From Luteimonas_C sp035250245 (lineage in GTDB: Bacteria; Pseudomonadota; Gammaproteobacteria; Xanthomonadales; Xanthomonadaceae), in contig DATFFH010000057.1 in NCBI GenBank assembly GCA_035250245.1, positions 1 through 64,000 on the forward strand: DNA of 64,000 bases. Direction: 5' to 3'. Within the stretch, counting starts at the first letter, position 1, and every line of letters starts with the position of its first letter. A program made the position numbers and the translations under genes. The notes below the pieces were generated by a model. That model worked only from the letters and a program-made list of their open reading frames with translations. It searched no databases and was not told where the DNA came from. Below, piece by piece: positions 1 through 8,377 of the stretch.

Positions 1-795
1 GATTTCGTCGTGCTGGATTTGCGTGGCGGCATGGCGCCGCCCGGCGCCGATCTGTGCCGCGCGCTCGCCGATCGCCACACCGGCGTGGGCTGCGACCAGA
101 TTCTCACCGTCGAACGCCCGCGCAGCGCGCAGGCCGCGGCCAGCTACCGCATCTGGAACGCCGACGGCTCGCCGTCGCAGCAATGCGGCAACGGCGCGCG
201 CTGCGTCGCCGCCTGGCTGGTGCGCGACGGCGGCGCCGGCCGCGGCGAATTCTTCTTGGACAGCCCCGCCGGCACGCATGCGGTGCAGCCGCTGGGCGGC
301 GGCCATTACCGGATCGCGATGGGCGTGCCGGACTTCGCGCCGCAGGCCGTGCCTTTGGCCGGCTTCGCCGAAGCGCAGGACGAATATGCGGTAGACATCG
401 GCGGCGCGGACGTGCGTTTCGGCGCGGTGTCGATGGGCAACCCGCACGCGGTGCTGGAAGTGCTGGACGTCGATACGGCGCCGGTCGCCGCGCTCGGTCC
501 CGCATTGCAGCGCGACGGCGCATTGCCGCAATCGGGCAACATCGGTTTCGCGGAAGTCGTCGCGCGCGATCGCATCCGCCTGCGCGTGTACGAACGCGGC
601 GTCGGCGAGACCCTGGCCTGCGGCAGCGGCGCCTGCGCCGCGGCGGCGGTGCTGATCCGGCGTGGCCGCGTCGATCGCGAAGTGGCGGTGTCGCTGCCTG
701 GCGGCGAATTGCGCATCGCCTGGCCGGAGGACACCGCGCAGATCACCATGGCCGGACCGGCCGCATTCGTTTTCGAAGGGGAATGGTCGTCATGA
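1..795 (+). CDS. dapF: Diaminopimelate epimerase, 5' end outside window
   Basis: Cytoplasmic enzyme that interconverts LL- and meso-diaminopimelate for lysine and peptidoglycan synthesis. The frame is open from base 1 and lacks the usual MxGxGND N-terminus, so only the very start is missing. Both active-site cysteines are visible, in QQCGNGARC (Cys codon at 184) and in ETLACGSGACAAA (Cys codon at 619), the two family signatures. The stop overlaps the next start as ATGA. The order dapF-DUF484-xerC is common in gammaproteobacteria and suggests one transcript running into xerC. Confidence 0.97.
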   Translation, partial: DFVVLDLRGGMAPPGADLCRALADRHTGVGCDQILTVERPRSAQAAASYRIWNADGSPSQQCGNGARCVAAWLVRDGGAGRGEFFLDSPAGTHAVQPLGGGHYRIAMGVPDFAPQAVPLAGFAEAQDEYAVDIGGADVRFGAVSMGNPHAVLEVLDVDTAPVAALGPALQRDGALPQSGNIGFAEVVARDRIRLRVYERGVGETLACGSGACAAAAVLIRRGRVDREVAVSLPGGELRIAWPEDTAQITMAGPAAFVFEGEWSS

Positions 796-1466
796 GCGAC
801 AGCAACGAACGCCTGGGCGCGCACGAAGTGGCGGTGTGGCTGCGCCGGCATCCGAAATTCCTGCAGCAATTCCCCGATCTGGCGTTGAGCCTGGTGGTGC
901 CGCGCGAAGACGGCCCGGCCGCGTCGCTGGCCAGCTATCAATTGGACGTGCTGCGCGACAAGAACCGCGAATTGAACCGTCGCCTGCAGGAACTGTACGG
1001 CAACGCCCAGGACAACGAGCGTTTGGCCGTGCGCACCCAGCAGCTGACCTTGGCGATGATGCGCCAGGACAACGCCGCCGACACGTTGCGCGCGATGGCG
1101 GCGTCGCTGGAAGAGGATTTCAACGGCGACCTGGTCCGGATCGTGCTGTTCGAGGACTTGCCCGGCGTCGGCGACGTGGATTGGCTGCAGATCATCCCGC
1201 GCAACGACGCGCAGCTAGCTTCGTTCCGCGACTGCCTGGACGACGGCGAACCGCTGTGCGGCCGCCTGCAGCCGGAAAAGAACGCCGTGCTGTACGGCGT
1301 GCGCGCGCCGGAAGTGCAGTCCAGCGCGCTGATGCCGATGCCCGGCACCGGGCTGCTCGCGGTCGGCAGCCGCGAACCGAACCGCTTCTATCCCGGCATG
1401 GGCACGCTGTTCCTGCGCATGATGGGCGAAGCGCTGGCGACGGGATTGCAGAGGTATGCGCGCTAA
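792..1466 (+). CDS. DUF484 family protein
   Basis: A 224-residue cytoplasmic protein of the DUF484 family, recognised by its place between dapF and xerC and by its layout: an N-terminal WLRRHPKFLQQFPDL segment, a helical linker with NRELNRRLQELY, and a GAF-like C-terminal half (SSALMPMPGTGLLAVGS). The molecular role of the family is not settled. The ATG overlaps the dapF stop by four bases, which suggests translational coupling. The earlier in-frame ATG at position 54 would lie inside dapF and is not credible. Confidence 0.93.
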   Translation: MSDSNERLGAHEVAVWLRRHPKFLQQFPDLALSLVVPREDGPAASLASYQLDVLRDKNRELNRRLQELYGNAQDNERLAVRTQQLTLAMMRQDNAADTLRAMAASLEEDFNGDLVRIVLFEDLPGVGDVDWLQIIPRNDAQLASFRDCLDDGEPLCGRLQPEKNAVLYGVRAPEVQSSALMPMPGTGLLAVGSREPNRFYPGMGTLFLRMMGEALATGLQRYAR

Positions 1467-1492
1467 AGGCGAGATCGAGTCCGGCACTGTCC

Positions 1493-1520
1493 TTGTGGGA
1501 GGGGCTTCAGCCCCGACTGC
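1493..1520 (+). repeat. Single REP-like palindrome, GTGGGAGGGGC class
   Basis: The core GGGGCTTCAGCCCC is a short hairpin headed by TTGTGGGA. The same unit occurs as an inverted pair at 59213-59276. Here only one copy is present, in the 74-base gap between DUF484 and xerC, ending about 20 bases before the xerC start. Confidence 0.8.
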
Positions 1521-1540
1521 AAAAGCCGAGGGATAGGAAG

Positions 1541-2428
1541 ATGGCGCGCGCAGCCGTGATCGACGAATTCCTCGCTTACCTGCAAGTCGAGCGCCGCATG
1601 TCGGCGCACACCATCGACAACTACGGCCGCGACCTGCAGGCCTTGTCGGACTGGGCGGGTGGACAGGGCGTCGACGATCCGCTCCGTTTGCATGCGGAGC
1701 AGCTGCGCGCCTTCATCGCTGCCGAACACCGCCGCGGCCTGTCGCCCAAGAGTTTGCAGCGGCGCCTATCCGCCTGCCGCAGCTTCTACCAATGGCTGCT
1801 CAAGCACGGCCGCATCGCGGCCAGTCCCGCTGCCGCGATCCGCGCGCCGAAAGCGCCGCGCAAACTGCCGCAGGTGCTGGATCCGGACGAAGCCAAAGCC
1901 TTGGTCGAAGTGCCGACCGATGTGCCGCTCGGCGTGCGCGACCGCGCGCTGCTGGAGCTGTTCTATTCCTCCGGTCTGCGCCTGAGCGAATTGTGCGGAT
2001 TGCGCTGGCGCGACCTGGACATCGCGCATGGCCTGGTCACCGTGCTCGGCAAGGGCGGCAAACAGCGCAGCGTGCCGGTCGGCTCGCATGCGCGCGAAGC
2101 CTTGACCGATTGGAAGAAGGAAAGCGGCGGCACCGCGGAAAAGCCGGTGTTCCCCGGACGCGGCGGCGCGCCCATCACGCCGCGCGCGGTGCAGATCCGC
2201 CTGCGCCTGCTCGCGCAGCGCCAGGGCCTGTTCAAGCGCGTGCATCCGCATTTGCTGCGGCACTCCTTCGCCAGCCACGTGCTGGAATCCTCGGGCGATC
2301 TGCGTGGCGTGCAGGAACTGCTGGGCCATGCCGACATCGCCACTACCCAGATTTACACGCATCTGGACTTCCAGCACCTGGCCAAGGTCTACGACGCCGC
2401 GCACCCGCGCGCCAAGCGCAAACCTTGA
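1541..2428 (+). CDS. xerC: Site-specific tyrosine recombinase XerC
   Basis: With XerD it resolves chromosome dimers at dif. The 295 residues hold an N-terminal SAM-like core-binding domain (about 1-90) and a C-terminal catalytic domain. The full catalytic set is visible: R147 (SGLRLSEL), K171 (GKGGKQR), H237 and R240 (HLLRHSF), H263 (LLGHADI) and the nucleophile Y272 (TTQIYTH). Spacing matches E. coli XerC to within three residues. The ATG at 1541 follows a purine-rich GGATAGGAAG and gives the normal length; an upstream extension would run through DUF484. XerC rather than XerD is inferred from the dapF-DUF484 neighbourhood. Confidence 0.96.
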   Translation: MARAAVIDEFLAYLQVERRMSAHTIDNYGRDLQALSDWAGGQGVDDPLRLHAEQLRAFIAAEHRRGLSPKSLQRRLSACRSFYQWLLKHGRIAASPAAAIRAPKAPRKLPQVLDPDEAKALVEVPTDVPLGVRDRALLELFYSSGLRLSELCGLRWRDLDIAHGLVTVLGKGGKQRSVPVGSHAREALTDWKKESGGTAEKPVFPGRGGAPITPRAVQIRLRLLAQRQGLFKRVHPHLLRHSFASHVLESSGDLRGVQELLGHADIATTQIYTHLDFQHLAKVYDAAHPRAKRKP

Positions 2429-2438
2429 TCCGCTTTTC

Positions 2439-2629
2439 GTAGAGTCGAGCCTGCTCGACTGCTCTTGCTTCGGCTTGTGCAGAGCGGAGCTCGCTCCGCT
2501 GCCCTTGATTCCGCCTTTGCTTTGTAGAGCGGGGCTTGCCCCGCTGTTCTTGCTTTTCGCCGGCCCCGAAGAGCAGCGGGGCAAGCCCCGCTCTACAAAG
2601 ACAAAGCAGTCGAGCAGGCTCGACTCTAC
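2439..2629. repeat. Nested inverted GTAG-headed repeats between xerC and hslV
   Basis: Outer arms (2439-2462 and 2606-2629) have GTAGAG, a TCGAGCCTGCTCGA core and CTGC, in inverted orientation. Inner arms (2524-2546 and 2574-2596) keep the GTAGAG head but carry the core CGGGGCTTGCCCCG. A third unit (2477-2502, core CGGAGCTCGCTCCG) has no partner. The whole block can fold as a long stem inside a stem. It fills the 272-base gap before hslV. Confidence 0.9.
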
Positions 2630-2700
2630 AAAGAAGCAGACAGCCCCTTGCGCCCGGCCGCGCCTACCCCCATCCATGGGATTCGACCCCGGAGCTCCGC

Positions 2701-3252
2701 ATGGATCCCAGCCAGAACCCCCACGTTTTCCACGCCACCACCATCGTCTCGGTGCGCCGCAACGGCCGCGTCGCCGTGGCCGGCGACGGCCAGGTCACGC
2801 TCGGCCATACGGTGATGAAGGCCAATGCGCGCAAGGTGCGCCGCCTGGGCAAGGACGGCCAGGTGCTGGCCGGTTTCGCCGGCGCGGCGGCCGACGCTTT
2901 CACGCTTTTCGAACTTTTCGAATCGAAGTTGGAGAAGCATGGCCAACTGCAGCGCGCCGCGGTGGAATTGGCCAAGGATTGGCGCACCGAACGCCGCCTG
3001 GGCAAGCTCGAGGCGCTGCTGGCCGTAGCCGACAAGGAAACCTCGCTGATCGTCAGCGGCACGGGCGATGTGATCGAGCCGGAAGACGGCCTGGTCGCGA
3101 TCGGTTCCGGCGGCCCGTACGCGCTGTCCGCCGCCCGCGCGCTGCTGGCGCATACCGAACTGGATGCCAAACAGATCGCGGTCGAGGCGTTGAACATCGC
3201 CGGCGACATCTGCATCTACACCAACCGCAACATCGTTGTCGAAGAGCTTTAG
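2701..3252 (+). CDS. hslV: ATP-dependent protease proteolytic subunit HslV
   Basis: Peptidase subunit of the two-component HslUV (ClpQY) protease, an N-terminal threonine hydrolase of proteasome beta-subunit type. In the 183 residues the mature start TTIVSVRRNG is preceded by a 12-residue leader, as in other xanthomonads; the catalytic Thr is T13. Family motifs GDGQVTLG and GSGGPYALSAARAL follow. The ATG at 2701 comes just after CCCCGGAGCTCCGC. hslU lies 141 bases downstream, separated by a REP pair that may attenuate read-through. Confidence 0.97.
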   Translation: MDPSQNPHVFHATTIVSVRRNGRVAVAGDGQVTLGHTVMKANARKVRRLGKDGQVLAGFAGAAADAFTLFELFESKLEKHGQLQRAAVELAKDWRTERRLGKLEALLAVADKETSLIVSGTGDVIEPEDGLVAIGSGGPYALSAARALLAHTELDAKQIAVEALNIAGDICIYTNRNIVVEEL

Positions 3253-3267
3253 AAACCGGCTTTTTTG

Positions 3268-3357
3268 TAGGAGCGGCTTTAGCCGCGAGCTCTCTCCTCA
3301 AAAATCGCGGCATCGCGGCGATTCAAAGAAAAAGCTCGCGGCTAAAGCCGCTCTTAC
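3268..3357. repeat. Inverted REP pair, GTAGGAGCGGCTTTAGCCGC class
   Basis: Two inverted copies (3268-3292 and 3333-3357) of GTAGGAGCGGCTTTAGCCGC followed by GAGCT, with 40 bases between them. The right copy has CTCTTAC in place of CTCCTAC. It lies between hslV and hslU, so a large stem-loop would form in the shared transcript. Confidence 0.92.
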
Positions 3358-3393
3358 AAGAGCGGCATCGCTCGAATCACGAAATCCGAGACC

Positions 3394-4764
3394 ATGAAGA
3401 AACTCGAATCCTCCAGTTCCACCATGACCCCGCGCGAAATCGTGCAGGAACTCGACCGCCACATCGTCGGCCAGCAACAGGCCAAGCGCGCGGTGGCGAT
3501 CGCATTGCGCAACCGCTGGCGGCGCATGCAGCTGGACGCGGACCTGCGCAACGAGGTGATGCCGAAGAACATTCTGATGATCGGTCCCACCGGCGTCGGC
3601 AAGACCGAGATCGCACGGCGCCTGGCCACGCTGGCGAACGCGCCTTTCGTCAAGGTCGAAGCGACCCGCTTCACCGAAGTCGGCTATGTCGGCAAGGACG
3701 TCGAACAGATCGTCCGCGATCTGGCCGATACCGCGATCAAGCTGTATCGCGAACAGGCCAAGCAGCGCGTGCGCACCCAGGCCGAAGAGCGCGCCGAAGA
3801 TCGCATCCTGGATGCGCTATTGCCGCGCCGTGCGCCCGGCGGTTTCGGCTTCAATGCCGAAGATGCGCGCAACGAGCCTTCCGCCGCCGACAGCGACACG
3901 CGCCTGAAGCTGCGCAAGCAATTGCGCGCCGGCGCCCTGGACGAACGCGAAATCGACATCGAAACCGCGGTCAACATCGGCGTGGACATCATGACGCCGC
4001 CGGGAATGGAAGAAATGAGCCAGCAGCTGCGCCAGATGTTCTCGCAGGTGGCCGGCAACAAGATCCACAAGAAGACGCTGACGATCAAGGCGGCGCGGCC
4101 GCTGCTGACCGAAGAGGAAGCCGGCAAGCTGGTCAACGAGGACGAGATCCGCGAAGCCGCGATCGAGGCTTGCGAGCAGCACGGCATCGTCTTCATCGAC
4201 GAGATCGACAAGGTCGCCAAGCGCAGCGAAGGCTACGGCGCCGACGTCAGCCGCGAAGGCGTGCAGCGCGATCTGCTGCCGCTGGTGGAAGGCTCCACCG
4301 TCAGCACCAAATACGGTCCGGTCAAGACCGACCACATCCTGTTCATCGCCAGCGGCGCGTTCCACTTGGCCAAGCCGTCCGACCTGATCCCGGAAATGCA
4401 GGGCCGTTTCCCGATCCGGGTGGAGCTGGGCGCGCTGGGCAAGGACGAGTTCGTGCGCATCCTCACCGAACCCAAGGCGGCGCTGACCAAGCAATACGTC
4501 GAATTGCTGAAGACCGAAGGCGTTTCGTTGAGCTTCGCACCGGACGCGATCGAACGGCTCGCCGAGATCGCCGCGCAAGTCAACGAACGCCAGGAAAACA
4601 TCGGCGCCCGCCGCCTGCACACCGTGCTCGAACGCCTGCTCGACACGCTCAGCTACGAAGCGCCCGACCGCGACGGCGCGTCGGTCCTCATCGACCGCGC
4701 CTATGTCGATTCGCATCTGGGCGAATTGGTACAGGATCCCGACCTATCCCGCTACATCCTCTGA
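3394..4764 (+). CDS. hslU: ATP-dependent protease ATPase subunit HslU
   Basis: AAA+ unfoldase that feeds substrates to HslV. The 456 residues contain Walker A GPTGVGKT (64-71), Walker B IVFIDEID (265-272), the inserted I-domain (about 110-240), and the C-terminal tail DLSRYIL, which in this family inserts into HslV and activates it. The pore motif GYVGKD is present. The start is the ATG at 3394; an in-frame ATG at 3424 (MTPREIV) would match the shorter E. coli form and cannot be excluded. Confidence 0.97.
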   Translation: MKKLESSSSTMTPREIVQELDRHIVGQQQAKRAVAIALRNRWRRMQLDADLRNEVMPKNILMIGPTGVGKTEIARRLATLANAPFVKVEATRFTEVGYVGKDVEQIVRDLADTAIKLYREQAKQRVRTQAEERAEDRILDALLPRRAPGGFGFNAEDARNEPSAADSDTRLKLRKQLRAGALDEREIDIETAVNIGVDIMTPPGMEEMSQQLRQMFSQVAGNKIHKKTLTIKAARPLLTEEEAGKLVNEDEIREAAIEACEQHGIVFIDEIDKVAKRSEGYGADVSREGVQRDLLPLVEGSTVSTKYGPVKTDHILFIASGAFHLAKPSDLIPEMQGRFPIRVELGALGKDEFVRILTEPKAALTKQYVELLKTEGVSLSFAPDAIERLAEIAAQVNERQENIGARRLHTVLERLLDTLSYEAPDRDGASVLIDRAYVDSHLGELVQDPDLSRYIL

Positions 4765-4773
4765 TGCTTCGCC

Positions 4774-4914
4774 CCCTCCCGCGACGCGGGAGAGGGCTTG
4801 CTCTCCGTAGAGTCGAGCCTGCTCGACTGCTCTTGCTTCGGTTTTGTAGAGCGGAGCTTGCTCCGCTGCTTTGTTGTTTTGGACAGAAAAGCAGTCGAGC
4901 AGGCTCGACTCTAC
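4774..4914. repeat. Palindromic repeat block after hslU
   Basis: Three units. A CCCTCCCGCG hairpin sits at 4774-4796. An inverted pair of the GTAGAGTCGAGC class occupies 4807-4830 and 4891-4914. Inside that pair lies a lone unit of the GTAGAGCGGAGC class (4846-4869). The layout copies the block at 2439-2629 except that the inner unit has lost its partner. Confidence 0.88.
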
Positions 4915-4932
4915 AAAAAGCACGCTCTCGGC

Positions 4933-5121
4933 TTAGCGCCCCGGCATCGCCTTGTTCACCGCAGCCAAGGCCCCCACGCCCGCCGCGATCGAGATCACGC
5001 CGACCAGCCAGGTCCACACCCGGCCGCATTTGATGCATTCGATGTCGATGATGCCGCCGGGTCCGAACAGGATGATGAGCCCGCCGACGATGATGATCCA
5101 AACCGCCGCATACCTGACCAT
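4933..5121 (-). CDS. Small two-helix membrane protein
   Basis: Sixty-two residues with two predicted membrane segments (YAAVWIIIVGGLIILFG and VWTWLVGVISIAAGVGALA) joined by a short loop that carries a CxxC pair (IECIKCGRV). The start is fixed by a near-perfect Shine-Dalgarno AAGGAGG just before MVRYAAV; longer upstream frames lack such a site. It converges on hslU and is divergent from ubiE. No function is recognised; the CxxC could bind metal or be redox active. Confidence 0.7.
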   Translation of the reverse strand: MVRYAAVWIIIVGGLIILFGPGGIIDIECIKCGRVWTWLVGVISIAAGVGALAAVNKAMPGR

Positions 5122-5254
5122 GTGCTCCTCCTTGGCGCGATGGGCCGGGTGGCCGGCCATCGCCGAGACGTCCCCCTGCGACTTAGGCCAACGCAGGGCG
5201 GGCCTTGCGCAGGCCATCGCGCCCGCCGATCCGGCGTGGTGCGATAATCGATCC

Positions 5255-6016
5255 ATGAGCGAACGCGAACAGACCCCCGGCACCACCCATTTCGGCTACC
5301 GCGACGTGCCGGTGGCGGACAAGCAGAAACTGGTCGGCGAGGTGTTCTCGTCGGTGGCCGGCAACTACGACCTGATGAACGACCTGATGAGCTTCGGCGT
5401 GCATCGGGTCTGGAAGCGCTATTTCGTCGCTACCGCGCAGGTCAAGCCGGGCGATCGCGTGCTGGACCTGGCCGGCGGCACCGGCGACATCGCCGCGCTG
5501 CTGAAGGACCGCGTCGGCGAGCGCGGCGAACTGGTGCTGGGCGACATCAACGGCGCGATGCTGCGCACCGGCCGCGACCGCATGACCAACCTGGGCAACG
5601 TGCGCGGCTTCGAATACGTGCAGTGCAATGCCGAATCGCTGCCGTTTCCCGATGCCAGCTTCGACCTGGTCACCATCGCTTTCGGCCTGCGCAACGTCAC
5701 CGACAAGGACGCTGCGCTGCGCGAGATGCATCGCGTGCTGAAGGTCGGCGGCCAGGCGCGGGTATTGGAATTCTCCGAAGTGAAGGCGGACTGGTTCAAG
5801 CCTTTCTACGATTTCCATTCGTTCCAGGTGCTGCCGCGGCTGGGCAAATTGTTCGCGCAGGATGCGGAAAGCTACCGTTATCTGGCCGAATCGATCCGCA
5901 AGCATCCGCCGCAGGAAGAACTGAAGGCGATGATGGAAGCCGCCGGCTTTGCGCGCTGCAATTACAAGAACCTGTCGGCGGGCATCGTCGCCATCCACAC
6001 CGGCTACAAAGTTTGA
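5255..6016 (+). CDS. ubiE: Ubiquinone/menaquinone C-methyltransferase UbiE
   Basis: SAM-dependent C-methyltransferase of quinone biosynthesis. The 253 residues show motif I LDLAGGTGDIA, the UbiE signatures VFSSVAGNYDLMNDLMSFG and RVLEFSEV, and the family C-terminus NLSAGIVAIHTGYK. The ATG at 5255 gives the usual length of about 250; the region upstream is the promoter shared with the divergent small membrane protein. A repeat block follows the stop. Confidence 0.97.
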   Translation: MSEREQTPGTTHFGYRDVPVADKQKLVGEVFSSVAGNYDLMNDLMSFGVHRVWKRYFVATAQVKPGDRVLDLAGGTGDIAALLKDRVGERGELVLGDINGAMLRTGRDRMTNLGNVRGFEYVQCNAESLPFPDASFDLVTIAFGLRNVTDKDAALREMHRVLKVGGQARVLEFSEVKADWFKPFYDFHSFQVLPRLGKLFAQDAESYRYLAESIRKHPPQEELKAMMEAAGFARCNYKNLSAGIVAIHTGYKV

Positions 6017-6026
6017 TTCGTTTTTT

Positions 6027-6165
6027 GTAGAGCGGGGCTTGCTCCGCTGCTTTGCCTTGCTGCTCTTAATCGTGGCCGGTACGTGCGCAAGCAGCGGAGC
6101 AAGCTCCGCTCTACACAAGCCGAAGGGCGGTGAAGCCAAGAGCAGCGGAGCAAGCCCCGCTCTAC
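6027..6165. repeat. Three GTAGAGCGG-class palindromes
   Basis: One forward unit (6027-6050) and two inverted units (6091-6114 and 6142-6165). The cores are mixed: the forward unit has CGGGGCTTGCTCCG, the first inverted unit a CGGAGC/GCTCCG core, and the second pairs CGGAGC with GCCCCG. They occupy most of the gap between ubiE and the peptidase. Confidence 0.88.
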
Positions 6166-6266
6166 AAAGCGGAAGGCCGGCCGGGGCCGTGAAACGTGAC
6201 GTAAACGGCACCGTGTCGCTGGCGAGGCGGTAAACTCCCGGTCCCCGTTCCCCCGAAAGGCTGCCC

Positions 6267-8207
6267 ATGCGACTGCCTGTCCTGATGTCTTGCCTCGCCA
6301 TCGCCCTGGCTGCGGGCTGCTCCCGCGAGTCCGCCGACCCCAATGCGTCCGCGCCGGCCGCCGCTTCGGAGACCGCCGCCGTGAAAGTCGTCGACGAACA
6401 TTCCTATGCCGAACCGGCCAAAGTCGCCACCGACGACCTGGCGCTGGACCTGAAGCTCGACTTCGCCAGCAAGACGCTGTCCGGCACGGCGACCTACACG
6501 CTCGATTGGAAGGACAAGGCCGCCACTCAGCTGGTCCTGGACACGCGCGACCTGACCATCGAAAAAGTGGAAGGCGAAACCGCGCCGGGCCAATGGGCGC
6601 CGCTGCAATTCGCGCTGGCGCCGGCCGACAAGATCCTGGGCAGCAAGCTCACCATCCAGACGCCGTCGCGCAATGCGCACGTGCGCGTGACCTACCGCAC
6701 GTCGCCGAACGCGTCCGGCCTGCAGTGGCTGGAGCCGTCGATGACCGAAGGCAAGCAGCAGCCCTTCATGTTCAGCCAGTCGCAGCAGATCCACGCGCGC
6801 AGCTGGGTGCCGCTGCAGGACACGCCTAGCGTGCGCTTCACCTATTCGGCGCACATCGCCGCGCCGCCCGAGGCGATGGTGCTGATGAGCGCGGACAACG
6901 ATCCGGCCGCTGCGCGCGACGGCGATTACAGCTTCAAGATGCCGCAGAAGATTCCGTCGTACCTGCTCGCCATCGCCGCCGGCGATCTGGTGTTCAAGCC
7001 GATTTCGGGCCGCAGCGGCGTGTGGGCAGAACCGGCGATGGTCGACAAGGCCACGGCCGAGTTCGTCGACACCGAGAAGATGATCGAAACCGCGGAAAAG
7101 CTGTACGGCCCGTACCGCTGGGGCCGCTACGACATCCTGGTGCTGCCGCCCTCGTTCCCGTACGGCGGCATGGAGAATCCGCGCATGACCTTCGCCACGC
7201 CGACCGTGGTGGTGGGCGACAAGTCGCTGGTGTCGCTGGTCGCGCACGAATTGGCGCATAGCTGGTCGGGCAATCTGGTGACCTTCTCCAGCGCCAAGGA
7301 CGCGTGGCTCAACGAAGGCGTCACCAGCTACGTCGAGAACCGCCTGGTCGAAGCGCTGTACGGCAAGGAACAGGCCGACATGGAGCGCGTCATCTCGCGC
7401 AACGAGCTGAAGGAAGAATTCAAGCAGATCGATCCGAAACTGCAGGCGCTGGCGCTGAAGCCGGACGCGCTGCCGGATCCGGACGGTTCCTCCAGCGCCA
7501 CCGTCTACACCAAAGGCGCCTGGTTCCTGCAATTCCTGGAAGAGCGCTTCGGCCGCGCCGAGTTCGACGCCTTCCTGCGCGGCTATTTCGACCACTTCGC
7601 GTTCCAGAGCATTTCCACCGCGCAGTTCGCCGATTACGCCAAGCAGAACCTGCTCGACAAATACCCGAACAAGGTCAGCCGCGAGGAATTCGACGCTTGG
7701 CTGTACGGCGCCGGCATCCCGGTCGGTGCGCCGGAAGCGTTGTCGCCGCGCTTCGGCGTGGTCGATTCCGCACGCCTGGCCTGGCTGGGTAGCGCGCAGC
7801 TGCCGCCGCCGGCGATCACCGGGCCGTGGACGACGCAGGAATGGGTGCACTTCATCGAAGGCATGCCCGACACGTTGAAGGCCGAACAACTCAAGCAGCT
7901 CGACGACGCCTACCACTTCACCGGCACGCCGAACGGCGAAATCGCCCAGCGCTGGTATCCGCTCACCGTGCGCAGCGGCTATCTCGACGCGCGCCCGGCG
8001 ATCGCCGAATTCCTGCAGCGGATCGGGCGCCGCAAGCTGATCATGCCGACTTACCAGGCGTTGGCGGCGACGCCCGACGGCTGGGCGTTCGCACAAGATG
8101 TGTTCGCCAAGGCCAAGCCGGGGTATCACCCGATCACGACCGGCTCGGTGGAGGGTTTGTTGGCCAAGGCCAAGCCGGCGGCTGCGCCGGCGCCGCCGGC
8201 GAACTGA
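6267..8207 (+). CDS. M1 family metallo-aminopeptidase, lipoprotein
   Basis: Zinc aminopeptidase of the M1 family, close to the leukotriene A4 hydrolase group. The 646 residues begin with a lipoprotein signal (LAIALAAGC), so it is probably envelope-anchored. The substrate motif YGGMENPRM replaces GAMEN; zinc ligands are HELAH (327-331) and E350 (NEGVTSY), an HEXXH-X18-E site. The C-terminal third (TTQEWVHFIEG and following) resembles the helical LTA4 hydrolase C-terminal domain. The ATG follows a CGAAAGG site. Family assignment is firm; substrate is unknown. Confidence 0.94.
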   Translation: MRLPVLMSCLAIALAAGCSRESADPNASAPAAASETAAVKVVDEHSYAEPAKVATDDLALDLKLDFASKTLSGTATYTLDWKDKAATQLVLDTRDLTIEKVEGETAPGQWAPLQFALAPADKILGSKLTIQTPSRNAHVRVTYRTSPNASGLQWLEPSMTEGKQQPFMFSQSQQIHARSWVPLQDTPSVRFTYSAHIAAPPEAMVLMSADNDPAAARDGDYSFKMPQKIPSYLLAIAAGDLVFKPISGRSGVWAEPAMVDKATAEFVDTEKMIETAEKLYGPYRWGRYDILVLPPSFPYGGMENPRMTFATPTVVVGDKSLVSLVAHELAHSWSGNLVTFSSAKDAWLNEGVTSYVENRLVEALYGKEQADMERVISRNELKEEFKQIDPKLQALALKPDALPDPDGSSSATVYTKGAWFLQFLEERFGRAEFDAFLRGYFDHFAFQSISTAQFADYAKQNLLDKYPNKVSREEFDAWLYGAGIPVGAPEALSPRFGVVDSARLAWLGSAQLPPPAITGPWTTQEWVHFIEGMPDTLKAEQLKQLDDAYHFTGTPNGEIAQRWYPLTVRSGYLDARPAIAEFLQRIGRRKLIMPTYQALAATPDGWAFAQDVFAKAKPGYHPITTGSVEGLLAKAKPAAAPAPPAN

Positions 8208-8223
8208 GCGGCGCTTATAAGCT

Positions 8224-8312
8224 GTCATCCCCGCGAAAGCCGGGATCCAGCGACTTTCGCTACGCGCTTTCGAAAAGCAAAGGCACTGGATCCCCGCTTT
8301 CGCGGGGATGAC
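8224..8312. repeat. Inverted pair of GTCATCCCCGCG repeats
   Basis: Left arm GTCATCCCCGCGAAAGCCGG (from 8224, extending to GATCCAG at 8250) and its inverse at 8286-8312, with about 35 bases between. This is the widespread GTCATYCCCGCG dispersed repeat, distinct from the GTAG-headed families. A copy of the same type lies at about 57899. Confidence 0.88.
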
Positions 8313-8377
8313 GGCCTCGGTGTCCGTTCCATCTCGGTTTTGAGATACTTTCCGGCCTGCGCAAGACGTCGGAAGGT

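Noticed and set aside
2439..4914. Regularly repeated palindromes that could suggest a CRISPR array
   Set aside because: Copies are inverted pairs with irregular spacing and no unique spacers of constant length, and no cas genes are present.
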